Of a stretch of 64,000 nucleotides of DNA, positions 35,429-47,876 are shown piece by piece. The DNA is taken from the NCBI GenBank assembly GCA_963920765.1, contig OY987245.1, positions 17,748,727-17,812,726 of the forward strand, read 5' to 3'. The notes under the pieces were generated by a model, which was given only the letters and a program-made list of their open reading frames with translations, made no database searches and was not told the DNA's origin. Numbering within the stretch: the first letter of the stretch is position 1; each line of letters opens with the position of its first letter. The position numbers were made by a program, and so were the translations under genes. Source of the stretch: Ulota crispa. Its lineage: Eukaryota > Streptophyta > Bryopsida > Orthotrichales > Orthotrichaceae.

Positions 35429-38400
35429 TTATAACACCTCTTCTTTTTCCTCTTCCTTATTGGGGGTAAGTATTTCAGCCCCAGATTCGGTGATGAGAAC
35501 CGTGTGTTTAAACTGAGTTGAAAGGCTACCATCAGCTGTCACTGTCGTCCACATATCATCCCATTGCAGCGCTTTCACACTGCCCATGGAAAGTGCTGGG
35601 GCTGCAAACAACCACAAAGATAAGTGGCCACCTTCCTTAACCCAAAAGCGTCATTGGGACAGAAACTGTCCTTGTCATTGGGAACAGAAACTGTCCTCGA
35701 TCAATTTTTGCAGTTAAATAAAATCCAACCAAATTACTATTTTTAGTAATTTATATTTTGAAAAGTTATTTCTGAAGCTTAGTTTTAGATTCAACAATTT
35801 GATTTTGCAAATGATTAATTACAATTTTTTCTATTCAAGATTTAGTGCACGGATGTTCATTGCAATCTTGACTTTAAGTAGTGTTTAGGGCTCTTGGGAA
35901 TGAGCCTCAAATACATTAGATCTTTAAGAAAAAATCACATTAAAAATTCATTTAAAAAAATTGTAGAGTAGATTTTGAGAAGTCGTAAATTGATTGGGGC
36001 TATGCATGTTAGGCTTTTAACCTCATATTTTTTTGGTGACCAACTTTTTAAATTTGACATGTGAAAAAGACATTGAAGACTTCAAATCACTTTCACAGTT
36101 TTAACACCCTCATGATCAAACATTATAATCTTTCAATCCATAAGAGATAATGTTGTGTTCTCTTTTCTAATGAGATCTCTAACATGTCTAGTTTGATTTT
36201 ATACGGTTACAATTCAAAAAGAATTGATACAACTTATCAAAATGTTGACTTTTTGTTCAATTAGAGCAAATTCCTAGAAGCCCCAAAAATGCAATGTCAC
36301 TTTGGGGTTAAGCATTTGGACTACACGGAGAAGTGCAAAATCACTCGCCATCACAAGCATTCCGCTTGGAGCCACCCTACAAAGAAGATGTTTGGAACAG
36401 AATCATGCCAAAACTTACCAATGGTGAACGTTTGTCCAACTACCATTCTTCCAGCTTTATAATTATCTGTGCCACACGTTCAACGGAGAGCCTCATGCAT
36501 TTGAGAATAGATGGAAGATCAGACACTCGTTGTGGTTTGCAGTGGCGCTCAAAATCAAACCTTAATCTGGAAGTATCAACATTCAACAACTGATGCCATA
36601 TATAACTAACTATGATGCAAAATCCATAAATAATTATCCAAAGCAAACAATTTGGAGACATGCAAAAAATCGGGAGATCTCCCAGACGTTTTGTCTAAAA
36701 AAGGAGATCTCCCAATACTTTGCCTTGTTTTGTCTAAACATCGTGAGATATCCCGATGTCTTGTACAGTCCACAAGTATATGAAAAGTTCATGCTTAGTT
36801 TAAAGAAACCAGTTACTGGTTTACAGAACATAGTACCACATCCCTTCATGGATTACCGAATGACACATTAAATTCTAGACCACGTATACCGACGCTAAAG
36901 TTAACATTTTGAGTTTCAGGGTCAACCAAGGAAGCACTCACAGTAGTGATAGATTGGTGGAGCTGAATGGAACAAGGAGCCTATCCCATGTCCGGCAACA
37001 TGCTCAACGACATGGTAGTTGCACCCGTCTGCAATGTCGCTACAATTTTAACAAAAAAATAGTATTAGTTCAAAACACTGAAAGGAAATGGTCACTTGTG
37101 CTTCCCCAAAACTACAACTATAGTCACAATCAGTCTTCAGTAAGAAGCAGGCACCTATGAATTCTAACAGTACAAGATGAGCAGTCGAACAGTCAAGAGA
37201 CATTCCACCTTCATTGCATTTCCAAATGGCAAAAACAATCAAAAGCATCAAAAATCCTGCACTAGGAGAAGTGAGTGAGCAAGCTCTTCAACAAGTATTC
37301 TGAGAGCCTTTTCCTCCTGTCATATCATGATAATGGAACCTTACGTGATGACGGCGCCTATTTCTCGAAATTCAACGCCTGGTCCACATATAGTAACAGC
37401 CGTGTCTAAGCAATCTCTCGTAATCTGATGCCCAAGAAGCAGATCATTTGGGAACAATCCATCTAGATAAGCTCAACACGATAATAGTCACAACAAGCAG
37501 GGACACTACAACATCAATGAAGACAATGGATATTAGAATAAAGATGTGTACTCCTGGCACAGGAAAACCAACTATGAAATTAAAATCTTTGCGTAATGAA
37601 TAAGATGAAACAAGTTCTGAAGAGCAGCAAACTAACAGCATTAACTACAAAAAAAAAGGGGAAAGGCGAGAGAAGGTCATCTGCTGGTAAAAACTACCTC
37701 TACAAACTGCTTCACTGGCTCATCCACAATGCCGCAGATACATGTCTCTGAAGTCTCGGCATGATAACCCTGCGTAGCAACATGTTTGTGAAAACAATGA
37801 GAACTTGGGCCAACAAAATCTGCACATACCTATACCCTGAGAACATTGATTAAAGAAGAACAACCATATCAACCAGAAGCATGCTAATCATAAGATGGTT
37901 ACGAGAGCACAACTTTACAAACGACGCCCAAATTCTAAGCATCTATTTTAAGTACTCTTGACTCTACCACAAATTCTCAGCTACTTTCTAAAACCAGAGA
38001 CTCTCTGGCGAATTTTGTGGAGTAGATATTCAAAGACCAGCAGTCACTCACATTCAAGTAAACGTTCACGTCGATACTGACTACGTCCCCTTCCTGCAAC
38101 ACTGGCGGCAATTAAAAGTAAGAAAATGGTCGTGACTCATGATACTTCTACATGAGGCTTAAACAATGTTCTATAGCAATGAATTGTATTACATTCTTCA
38201 AAATAGAAATATAAAAGCATGTCACTCAAAGGTCAACCAAGGAAAACTCAACCATATTAACTAAGAGATCTTACCTGAAGAGGGCGCGAGTTAGGAATAC
38301 CATTACAAACGCACTCGTTTATGGACGTGGACACACTTTTTGGAAAGTCACCAAACCCAAGCAGTGATGGGTATGCCCCACTATCAATAATAGCTGCATG

Positions 38401-39406
38401 AGCGGCCTTGTCTATTTCGTCCGTTGACACTCCTGGCTGTCAACAAGGTGACCCTCAGCCTGCATTAGAGATTGCAGATAACAAAACTAAAATACATACT
38501 TCCAGCTCCCGAATACTACAATCTTACGTTAATGACCTTCAAACCTCATAATGAATCATGAGAATAATTTTCATTGTGATATTTTTAAAGTACGTCTAGT
38601 TTAGGATTCAATCCCAGTAGCAATTCAGAATAAGGGAAAATTTGATGGATACCCCTAAAGTTTGCAATATTTGTACAAATGCCTCTGGTTTTTCAGAAAT
38701 TGAACAAGTACCCTTGGATCATAATTTTAAGGTGTTTTTTTTGTTGTGCATGCCTTTTTGTCTTTCTTTGTGCTCACGCAGAACAGGAAAGAAGCAGTGT
38801 GCGCACAAACGAAAATGGAAGTGGCGTGCACAACAAAACAAAGGCCTGAAAATCATGGTCCAAGGGTACTTGTGCAATTTCTGAAAACCGGAGGCATCTG
38901 TACAAATATCGCAAACTAGTATGACCCGTGTCCTATGGACATGATAGCCATTGACTTGGGCTCTCAAATTCAAGACTTGAGCTCACAATTTCAGGACACC
39001 ATGCTTAACCATGCTCATAACTTAAATTGCTTGACCTACATACACAACTAATACAATCCTAATCTATTATATATAGATAGACTTCAGAGGTATCCATTAA
39101 ATTTTCCTTAAGAATTTTTTATGTTATGAGCAAGAGTTAAGCGACGTAGATTCTTACCCGGACTAGTGATCCAGCAAAATCACGAACTGTTGCTGCAAGC
39201 CGACCTGCAGCTCGCATCCCCACAACTCCAGCCTCGTCTTGAATTTGGATTTCTTCCGCCATCTCCGGCGGTTCAGCAGCACCGACATACGGCGGCCGAG
39301 GTACGTGCCGCGGGACAACTAGACGTGGACTCACCGACTCCGGACGCAAAAAACTGCGCGGCCTAGTCGGAGCTCTCGAAGGATTCGTCTGCTGCTCAAG
39401 CCTGTC
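35429..39406 (-). CDS. MAP1: Methionine aminopeptidase type I homologue with altered active site
   Basis: Homologue of the metalloprotease that removes N-terminal Met from new proteins (plant organellar MAP1B-D type). Eight exons on the minus strand join in frame over 307 codons: 39406-39158, 38436-38275, 38093-38052, 37769-37698, 37424-37345, 37039-36942, 36466-36419, 35601-35429; all introns are GT-AG. Family landmarks in order: [116 protein letters not shown], and a Glu-rich tail. In E. coli numbering Asp97 and His171 are kept, but His79 is Asn (VCNGIP), Asp108 is Glu, Glu204 is Ala (TIAP) and Glu235 is Lys (QFKHT). Normal activity is therefore unlikely; it may be a pseudoenzyme or a young pseudogene. 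The 5' end, with the start codon and any transit peptide, is unresolved. Introns contain three MITEs. Confidence 0.82.
35637..36311. mobile_element. TTAA-flanked element in the last MAP1 intron, 675 bp
   Basis: TTAA at 35637-35640 followed by CCCAAAAGCGTCATTGGGA, and CAATGTCACTTTGGGG followed by TTAA at 36308-36311. The ends are inverted repeats over about 18 bp with one indel. It fills most of intron 35602-36418 and starts 35 bp from the acceptor side of the last exon. Confidence 0.75.
38633..39108. mobile_element. Foldback MITE in a MAP1 intron, with an insertion
   Basis: The left end is AGGGAAAATTTGATGGATAC. The inverted right end TATCCATTAAATTTTCCT ends at 39108. Compared with the copy at 14042-14341 it carries an extra 160 bp or so between about 38917 and 39080, just before the right end. 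Confidence 0.75.
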
Positions 39407-39521
39407 CTTCACAATAAAGTGAACCAGAGAAAATACTTGTCAAAGAAATTTCATTCAAGCGCACTTTAAGATAGCAAAATGGATTACTTATACGATACAC
39501 CAATAGGTAAGTTAAAAATAA

Positions 39522-39844
39522 AGGGAAAATTTCATGGATACCCCTGAAGTTTGCAATATTTTCATAGATACTCCTGTTTTTTCAGAAATTACCCAAATAC
39601 CCTTGGACCAAAATTTCCAGGCGTTTGTTTTGTTTGTTGGGCATGGCACTTCCCTTCTTCCTTTGTACGTACGTTGCTTCTTTTTTTGTTTCATCACATT
39701 CCCTAACATTGGTCATGAAGGGAGTACGAGCACAACAAATAAATGCCTAAAAATTATGATCCAAGGTATTTATGTAATTTCTGAAAAAGAAGGGATATTC
39801 ATGTAAATATTGCAAATTTCAGGGGTATGCATGAAATACTCCCT
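39522..39844. mobile_element. Foldback MITE upstream of MAP1 exon 39158-39406
   Basis: The left end is AGGGAAAATTTCATGGATAC and the right end GGGGTATGCATGAAATACTCCCT is inverted with a few changes. The long arms contain the family's 'tttttcagaaatt' and 'gcgtttgttttgttt' blocks. Confidence 0.82.
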
Positions 39845-40077
39845 TAAAAAAAACAGGTAACATTGATAGTGTTGAACCCAGATTAGGCCTCGTGATTTTT
39901 GAAGCAGACTTGAATGGGTTTACATGGAGATTTTCTCTACTATAATTTGATTTAATTCTGTGACCGATATATGCTATTGTGGAGATGAAAAACTTGACCT
40001 AATCTGAATCATAATTTTTCCAATGTAATGAATTGAAACTGTTGTTTTAAGACCATGGATCCTTGGTGGTGTAGGGT

Positions 40078-40317
40078 TTAACCCTAAACGTCTGAGAGTG
40101 CCACTTTGACCAGTACAATACGAGGTATTTTTCTTGTATTTGGAATGGATTCACACCTTTACTACATTTCATATCAACAAAGAAGTTGGACAATAGATCA
40201 ATGTGATTCTAGTAAACTATTTGAGATCTTAAATTACAACTTCTTGTTGGTAGCAAATGCCAATTATACGGCATCGTATATACTATGCCCAATGGTCAAT
40301 GGTCATTTAAGGGTTAA
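40078..40317 (+). mobile_element. TTAA-flanked MITE, family C, 240 bp
   Basis: TTAA at 40078-40081 followed by CCCTAAACGTCTGAGAG, and GGTCATTTAAGGG followed by TTAA at 40314-40317. The interior matches 48614-48872 in the same orientation ('ttgtatttggaa', 'gatcaatg', 'gccaattata'). Confidence 0.85.
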
Positions 40318-40920
40318 GAGCGTACGATGCACTTGTCGAAACCTCCGCAACAGCCATCAGATTCTCAGGTCCACACCATTGACCCCCACTTCCTGCTCAA
40401 AATTTGAACTGCAATTGAGCACGCGGATCCTCCAGAAACAATGAAATTAAATGGGAATAAAGATTGACAATATAAGCCGTCGAGAATTTAACATCTTTTC
40501 AGTCTCATAACTAGTTAAATCTTCACGAACAATGAAGGAAGGTCGGACCAATGCCTAATTGGACAGCTGAAATTAACGCATAAAAGGTGCAAACGAGAGA
40601 GGTGATTACGCAGAGCGAAGGTGCCATTTGAGGAGGCCAATAAACGCTTGAGCCTTGTCGGAAATCTTCGCAATGCACGTATACCCATCGAATTTCTTTC
40701 AGACGACCCCGATTCCTTTGTTGGCGTCCACTGTCACAATCCTTCGAGTCTTTTTTCAGAGACGGCTCTTTGAATCGTGAACCCGCGAACCGGAAACACA
40801 CGCCAACTTCCCCTGGAGAATCGCTCTTGCATCCTTGATCGCCCGAACCATGGGTTTCAATCGTCCGAGTAGAAGTCTCAATTCCTGGTTCCTTAAACCC
40901 TAAATCCTACTGCAGGGAAG
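40318..40920 (-). other. Probable 5' region of the MAP1 homologue, exon structure unresolved
   Basis: Gene-like composition upstream of the first certain MAP1 exon. A minus-strand ATG at 40851 (MVRAIKDARAILQGKLACVS...) opens 31 codons before a stop, and another frame stays open from about 40915 to 40523 without an early Met. Either could hold the transit-peptide exon or leader. I found no donor that joins cleanly to the exon at 39406. Confidence 0.3.
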
Positions 40921-41590
40921 TGAAGGATTCAAAATAGAGAGATACGTGTACGGCGTGGGTCCCGCTTCGGAATAACACGTCAAGTATGGGTATGATGTTT
41001 TACAAGAATGAGGGTCTGTTTAGAGCATCTCCAGCGTTGCATTTCAAACTTGACACTTCAAGAGATAACATCAGTTTTTGAATGACCCTCAAAATCCATG
41101 TTTTTTCACTCTTGCAGTTCAAATGTATCCCATAAACAATCATTTGACCATTCCCCAAAGAGAATGTAGGATAGGACAAACCATCTTTTTGAATTATTGT
41201 AATTTTGGATACTGACATGCATAGTCAAAATACATCTAAAAAATGGTATCAAAAATTCAGATTTTTTATTTCGATTATCTAAAGTTCAAAACTGTATCTG
41301 TATAGTTTGAAAGATGATTTGAAATATGATTTCCATCAAGAACCTACAATAAACTCTACATGTTCTTGTGGTATACCACATATTTCTACAATAAGGCTAT
41401 TCGAAAAAATAATCAAATGGTGTCTTTTTCCTCTTCTTCAATAATAATTCTAGTGAATGGTTATTGAATAGGTGTTTTTCATAAACAAAAACTTCTTAAA
41501 AAAGAAAAATGCAAAATTTGGTGTAGAACCTTGCACTTCATACCTGTAAGTTAAATTCCCTGAAAGGGGCTTTTTCCATACCTGTAAGTT

Positions 41591-41917
41591 AAGGTAGTGT
41601 GCTCATAAACCGTCCATGTAAGGGCTGAAAATGAATTTTGGGAGGTGAAACTTCTTGAATTATTTTTCAGTAATTTTTTCTTGAAAGACAAGAAGAATTG
41701 ACACTTAACCTAAGTTATTTTGTATTTTTTGGAGCTTTATGAAATTAGTTATGAAATTTTGAAGTGGAAAGGCCATAGGTCTCTAAAACTGCCCACCTCC
41801 TCAAATGTACACTATCTATACATTTTAAAAACCTATGAAAATAAGCATGTATAGCAATGGTACATTTAAGAAGGTGGGCGGTTTTAATGCGTGGATGGTT
41901 TATGAGCAGACTACCTT
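41591..41917. mobile_element. MITE with AAGGTAGT..CTCATAAACC ends
   Basis: The left end AAGGTAGTGTGCTCATAAAC and the inverted right end TTTATGAGCAGACTACCTT pair over about 28 bp including CCGTCCATG / CGTGGATGG. A second, less complete copy lies at about 42430-42720 in the same orientation (shared 'cttgaaagacaagaggaattgaca' type block and 'gaagtggaaagg'). Confidence 0.75.
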
Positions 41918-42429
41918 ATGTGGGATTTTGAGTTAACTTGTGAACAGTGTTTTTTTTTTTGGGCAATTTAAGACCCAATTGCCTCAAAAAGAAAAGGTTA
42001 GCTTCAAGCCTATAGAAAAAAAAAGGGGCTTTTTTTCAAAAAATGCCAAATTGCAATAATGAAAATTGCGTTGTAGTCTAGGCTTCCATAAAATTCTTGT
42101 TAAATTGAAAATTGATGCCATCACTTTAAAATTATTTGAGATATTGTTTAATCCATTCCCATGCAATAATTAAGTAATTCCAATGGTTATTCAAATATAT
42201 TCAAAAAAATATCAATGAGTATTTTTTGCCCACAAAATAATCCCATGATGCTACAAAAATCCATGCATAGGGTCCACCTTCAACTCCAACCAAAAATAGG
42301 ATGGAGCTTGCAAGCTACAAACCATTTTCAAAGAATGCCACATAAGCATTGGTTGGAAAACCAAAAAGAACACCTTGCTTGTGCATGTAGGCTATGGTTG
42401 CAGTTGCTGTGACTAGCAACATTGAACTA

Positions 42430-42720
42430 AGATAAGAGGCTCGTAAACCAACCATCTAAGAGCTGAAATTGACTTTTGGGGTGGTGGAGTTTCTTGAAAA
42501 AAATTTCAATAAATTTTCCTTGAAAGACAAGAGGAATTGACATCTAACTCAAGTTATTTTGTATTTTTTAGAGCAATGTGGAATTAGTTATGAAATTTTG
42601 AAGTGGAAAGGTCATAAGGCTCTAAAATGGTGCACCTCCTTAAATGTACGTTTACTGTACATTATGGAAAGGTTATGAATAAGACATGTATTGACAGAGA
42701 TCATATGGGGAAATGAGCGG
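42430..42720. mobile_element. Second copy of the AAGGTAGT MITE, right end lost
   Basis: It begins 'aggctcgtaaaccaaccat' and follows the 41591-41917 copy through 'agttatgaaattttgaagtgg' to about 42640. The right inverted end is missing or decayed. Confidence 0.6.
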
Positions 42721-43678
42721 AATTAGTGCCCTAACAAAGTTCAAGCCTCCGACCTTAGGTGGTAAATTTCTGACAAATGAGTGTTGCATTATCCCCTTGC
42801 CATTAGAAGTATCCAGAGGGAAAGAAAAGTAGTGGAGGAAATCTGTCAGAATTCGCCAGAAATTTAAATTCGGCCGCCCGGAACCCCGAATCCTGGAGTT
42901 CAGCTCTCACTTTCTCGTTCATCTGTCTCCTTGTCGTTCGTCGGTCACATTTATCGTCGTTATCCCCTTATCACGTCTAGAAAGAGACTCGAGCCGGTTC
43001 TCTTCCTTCTCTCTCTGGCACTAGCCAAGGTTTTAGGGTTTAAAGCGCACTGCCAATTCTAGCAATTCTCCCAAATTTGGGATACACAACTGATTCTCCT
43101 CGTTCATTCGACCATCAGATTCCTCACAGTAGTCAATTGAGTGTTTTTGCAGCAGTTCGAATTCCATGGAGGCGCATTTTCGTTTTCATTAAACTCTCAT
43201 ACTGGGCTCTCTGTCTCTCAAAACTGGTGAGTGGATGCATCATGCCAGTGAATTCCCGTGTCCACCTTGTATTATCGATGACGAGCAGCCCCAGTATCAC
43301 ATGCTTTTCTTTTATTCCGGTCTCCCTAGTTCGGTTTACGCATTCTTTGTGTTTTGGCTGTAAATTCTCATGCCTACTTTCCAATGAGACTAAATTCTAG
43401 GGTTTCTTGAAGACCTCTGACTCAGGTGTGTGGCATTTGTAATTGTTTCTGATTTAGGTTATGCTTGCATTTGTAATTGTTCCTGATTTAGGTTATGCTT
43501 GCATTTGTAATTGCTCTGATTTAGGTTGTGGTTTTATCCCTGGCGAAGGTTGTGCAGTTTCATCCTTTGAGATTTCAAAGCTTCGAAGATGAGGCTGCCT
43601 GCTTTTATGGTTGTTCGTCAGATTTGGCTGTTGATTGATTGATTGATTGTGTATCTGTCTGTGTAGGTGGAGTGAAAA
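42721..43678 (+). promoter_or_regulatory. Promoter and leader of the CDK5RAP1-type gene
   Basis: Pyrimidine-rich, CG-containing sequence typical of a plant promoter and leader begins near 42840 (CTCTCTCTGG at 43009). A possible leader intron runs from a donor at CTGGTGAGTG (about 43226) to an acceptor TCTGTGTAG at 43666, just before the start codon. This is inferred from splice signals only. Confidence 0.4.
43433..43532 (+). repeat. Tandem repeat, three units of about 34 bp
   Basis: Units at 43433-43466, 43467-43500 and 43501-43532 each begin GCATTTGTAATTG and contain CTGATTTAGGTT. The first two differ at one base. They lie in the possible leader intron of the CDK5RAP1-type gene. Confidence 0.93.
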
Positions 43679-46600
43679 ATGAGCCTTTTGCGGCTGAATG
43701 GAGCGCCAGCCGCGCAGTTGGCCAATCCAATGAGAGCCCTCTGTTGTGCATCTTTTGCACCGGAGCTTGTGACGACGATGACTTCTGGAAAATACGTGAG
43801 GCTCTGTTGTGTGTTGAATTGTAACGCGGCTGTGTCGAGCAGGATGTTTTCTACTTTGTGGAGAGGTAGTAGCAGAGATTACCAAGGGTTGCTGCATGGA
43901 TACAGGGCTCTGGCATCTTCACCGTCTCTGTCACTACCTTTCCCTGCTTCGCAATTCTCCTCTTCTCCGTTGCCCAGGAAAAAGAAGCTGCCAGGTCCAA
44001 GGGCCGTTGGAACCAGCCTGCAGGATCTCTTCAAGCAGGATTTGCTTGCTGCTTCTCCGTTCAATATTGACCCATCGTATGTGCTTTCGAACTTTATGCT
44101 GCCTCAGTATTCCATATCCTTTTTGCAATGCTCTTGTCTTTCGAAACGAAGGGATCCGTTAGTAATCTCATATAAACTAACCATCACAAAAGACCTTTTT
44201 ATTAGTTAGTGACAAAACGACTTGCTATAAACTTAATAGGCATTAGGTTCATAGTCTTTGCATTGAGTCAGTGTTCGTGAGGTGGTAACGTAATGTTAGT
44301 GGCCTTAGCATAAATTTGGTATAATGCTGACAATTATTTAACGTCAACTTGCAATTAATTTAACATTTTCTTGATACTGATCCAATACTCTATGAAATTG
44401 TCATTTATTTACTATTAACAACTTAGTAAATCTCATGGGTGTGTTTTGAGTTGACAGACACTTCTGGCAGAAAAATTAGTGTCGACAATAATATCAACAT
44501 TTCTTGAGGCAGAAGAGCGTGTTACGAAGACTTGGTGTGGGTTAGTGCTCTAAAATTGTTGGAAATGTGGGATCCAGGGCGACAGTGGTGCCCTATCTTG
44601 AGGACACAGCCAGGATGGTGGAAGGTGGAAAGTTGTACGTTGAGACGTATGGGTGTCAAATGAATGTGAATGACATGGAAATAGTGCTCGCTATCATGAA
44701 AGACTCAGGCTACACAGAGATTGTGCAAACACCCGAGGAGTCAGATATCATCTTCATCAACACATGTGCAATACGAGAAAATGCCGAGCATAAAATTTGG
44801 CACCGGCTTAATTACTTCAAGCACTTAAAAACCAGGTACGTCAATTGTACACTGGTTCAGATTTTTTCATCGCTTCTTTCACACTGAAACGCTGGTCTGT
44901 GAAACGATCTTGGAGTTGTATCACTATCTGAATCTAGGGCGTTATTACGCTACAGCAGAGGCAGGCAAGATCACGTCCGCTTAGCCCAGTTCACACTGCA
45001 TGGAAAATATAATAAAAGTTCTTTCCCTATCCCTTTCCCTCATTTTATGCACTTACAGGCATTAGCTTTTGAAAGAAGAATTTTTCTTCTTCATTGCCAT
45101 GTAAAATGCCCAAAGCATGCGTGAGTGAAGAAAGGAACTCTCCTATCCTTTTTGTTGTTGGTTGCCATGTGCTCTCACAGACAAAGTATATGCTTCCACT
45201 TCGTCGCTTCTTCTATACTTTCCTACAGTGTGGTAAGCCTCTAACATGATGATATTGAATAGGATGATGTTGCATGATTCAGGTGGAATCGCGATCCATC
45301 GGTAAGTGCTACGCGTCCTGCTAAGCCTCCTAAGGTTGCAGTGCTGGGCTGTATGGCTGAGCGGTTGAAGGAGAAGCTCATCGTTGCTGACAAAATGGTG
45401 GATGTCGTTTGCGGGCCTGACGCTTATCGGTACGTTGCGCCCGTGCTACTTGTGTTAATTCTTGGTCGGGAGTTCTGATCTCAGAGGTTTGTATTGAGTG
45501 CAACTGGTGTCATTGTCTTCTAATGGATCACCACATTCTCCTTCTGGTTTTCTGTTGCTCAAAAGATACAAAGAGCTATCTTTGCATTAACATGATGGTT
45601 GCTCACAGGGACCTTCCTCGCCTTCTCGCTCTTGTCGATGAAGGTCAAACTGGCATCAACACTCTCTTGTCACTCGAAGAAACGTACGCAGATGTGTCAC
45701 CTGTGCGAATTTCCAAGAACTCCGTAACGGCGTTTGTATCAGTAATGCGCGGCTGTAACAATATGTGCTCGTTTTGCATTGTACCCTTCACACGAGGCAG
45801 GGAGCGCTCACGCCCTGTGAGCTCAATTGTGCGTGAGGTATGTCATCTTCCTTCTTTTTAATTCTTACTCTCCTACACTAAAAACTGAAAGTCTTCTTTA
45901 GAAGCTAAGAGTCGGTTATAGTGAATTGCTATAACATATTTTACCATTCAGTATTTAGAGCATAATTTCTTCTTTCTATGGGTGTGTTTTGCTGCATTCT
46001 TGAACTTGATAGATGATTCATGAAAGCGGCCATTTTTCACTATCTAGGCGCTGAGAGGTCAAGTTGAATGTTTGTGAATTTGGATCTAATGCCTGATCTT
46101 GATTGATAACCGACCATGTAATGTGCTTTTGGAAGTCCTTGGATTAAATTGTTGCGATTGGATTATCTTACAGGTGGGTGAGCTTTGGGAGCAGGGTGTA
46201 AAGGAAGTGGTACTTCTGGGTCAAAATGTTAATAGTTACAATGATACAAGTGATACTGATGCCGAAGATGGCAACGGTACTTTGTTATCGGTTAGCGAAT
46301 TGGGGACGAGAGAGGGGGATGGAAGCCAGCTTCCTGCCATCATGGAGTCTAATTTTGGAGATAAGAAAGCCCAATACATGTCAACCCTGAGCCCTGGGTT
46401 CTCAACGATTTACAAAACGAAGGAACTTGGTTTGAGTTTTACGCATCTTCTGGATGTCCTGTCAGCCGAGTACCCTGAAATGAGATTCCGATTTACGTCC
46501 CCACACCCAAAGGACTTTCCTGACGATCTACTTTTTCTGATGCGGGAACGAGCTAATGTCTGTAACATGATTCACCTCCCAGCACAAAGCGGCAGCACCA

Positions 46601-47876
46601 GAGTACTCGAGAGAATGAGGCGTGGATATTCCAGGGAAGCCTATTTGGCTTGCGTTGAAAGGATACGGCTGATCATTCCTGATGTGAGCATAAGCAGCGA
46701 CTTCATATCTGGTGTGTTCTATCTATCCCTCCTGAACATCTCTCAAAATAGACACCCTGCCTTTTGTACCATTGAACGTTTAGCATGCATTAAATCTTTC
46801 TATTTTTACCTCGCATCAGTTGGTGTGGAGGCTCAGGGCTACTGAACATATCACAGATTGAAGCGTTGAAGCTTGAGATAATCAGAAATCCTATGCCTTG
46901 ATCGGTGCAAGACCATTTTTTGCATCGTTTTACTTGTTTTGTCCAATGTCGACTCTACACTAGTGGGAGTAATATGAAGAGGTGGCACTTACGTGGCTCC
47001 TATGTGGCATGCTATAAATACTTGAGATAAGAAGGTTTCAATCTACTCCTTAAGGTAGATCGGACCATTGTTACCTCAAATGTGTCCTACGGTGTCATTA
47101 ATGCAAGTGATAAGCTTATTATCTCACACTTAGCTGCTCATAGTGTTGGTTCAAATTTTGACCTTATTATCTCAAGCTTGTTGCTTTGACTTGTTAAATC
47201 TAAAGCGCTCCTTAGTTCGTTCTCTCGGTCTATTCTTCCGCTTGCACCTTTATGGATAAATTTTCTACGACAGTTAGTCATGAATTGCTTCGCTTGATTG
47301 AGATAATTCTCAAGTTCTTCAACGTCCCGTAACATCTCATGCTTACACTGTGCAGGCTTTTGTGGAGAGACGGAAGAAGATCACCAGGATACAATCAAAT
47401 TATTGGAAGCAGTGGGTTATGACATGGCGTACATGTTTGGTTACAGTATGAGGGAAAAGACTCACGCTCACCGGAACTACGAGGACGATGTCCCGGAGCC
47501 TGTGAAGCAGAGGCGATTAGCAGAGATGATTACCAAGTTTCGAGAAACAACGCTGCCCAGGTTCACGTCGCAGCTGCAGACCATGCAGCTTGTTCTTGTG
47601 GAAGGTCCCAACAAGCGAGCTCCTGACACGGAGTTGGTGGGGAAGAGCGACAAAGGACACCGTGTCATCTTCCCCAAAGTGCCTGTCATGGATGGCCTCG
47701 TCGCTGCTGCTGAAGAGGGTTGCAATCCATTCGACAGGAAGGCTTGCCAGGACATGGTGGACTTGAAGCCTGGAGATTTTGTCGAAGTTTACATCACCGA
47801 AACGACTCATGCATCCCTTCGAGGAGAACCATTGTTGCGGACTAGCATCTCGCACTTTCATGAAAAATATATTTAA
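43679..47876 (+). CDS. CDK5RAP1: CDK5RAP1-type tRNA methylthiotransferase
   Basis: Radical-SAM enzyme of the MiaB/CDK5RAP1 family, which adds the 2-methylthio group to N6-isopentenyladenosine at position 37 of tRNAs. Six exons, 43679-44076, 44578-44835, 45283-45429, 45609-45837, 46174-46711 and 47356-47876, join in frame through GT-AG introns to 696 residues. About 110 N-terminal residues, rich in Ser, Arg and Ala, look like an organelle presequence. The N-terminal methylthiotransferase domain shows Cys159 (YGCQMN), Cys196 (NTCAIRENA) and Cys242 (LGCMAERL), the ligands of the auxiliary Fe-S cluster. The radical-SAM motif is Cys317, Cys321 and Cys324 ([10 protein letters not shown]). [26 protein letters not shown] and [10 protein letters not shown] follow, then a C-terminal TRAM region with LVEGPNKR. 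The ladder [15 protein letters not shown] is typical of eukaryotic CDK5RAP1 and separates it from bacterial MiaB. All catalytic Cys are present, so it should be active. It is divergent from the MAP1 homologue. Confidence 0.95.

Noticed and set aside
35597..35607. Alternative acceptor in the last MAP1 exon that might rescue the Glu of TIEP
   Set aside because: The only AG sites in reach give TIAP (at 35602) or a version one residue shorter without the Pro. Neither encodes Glu.
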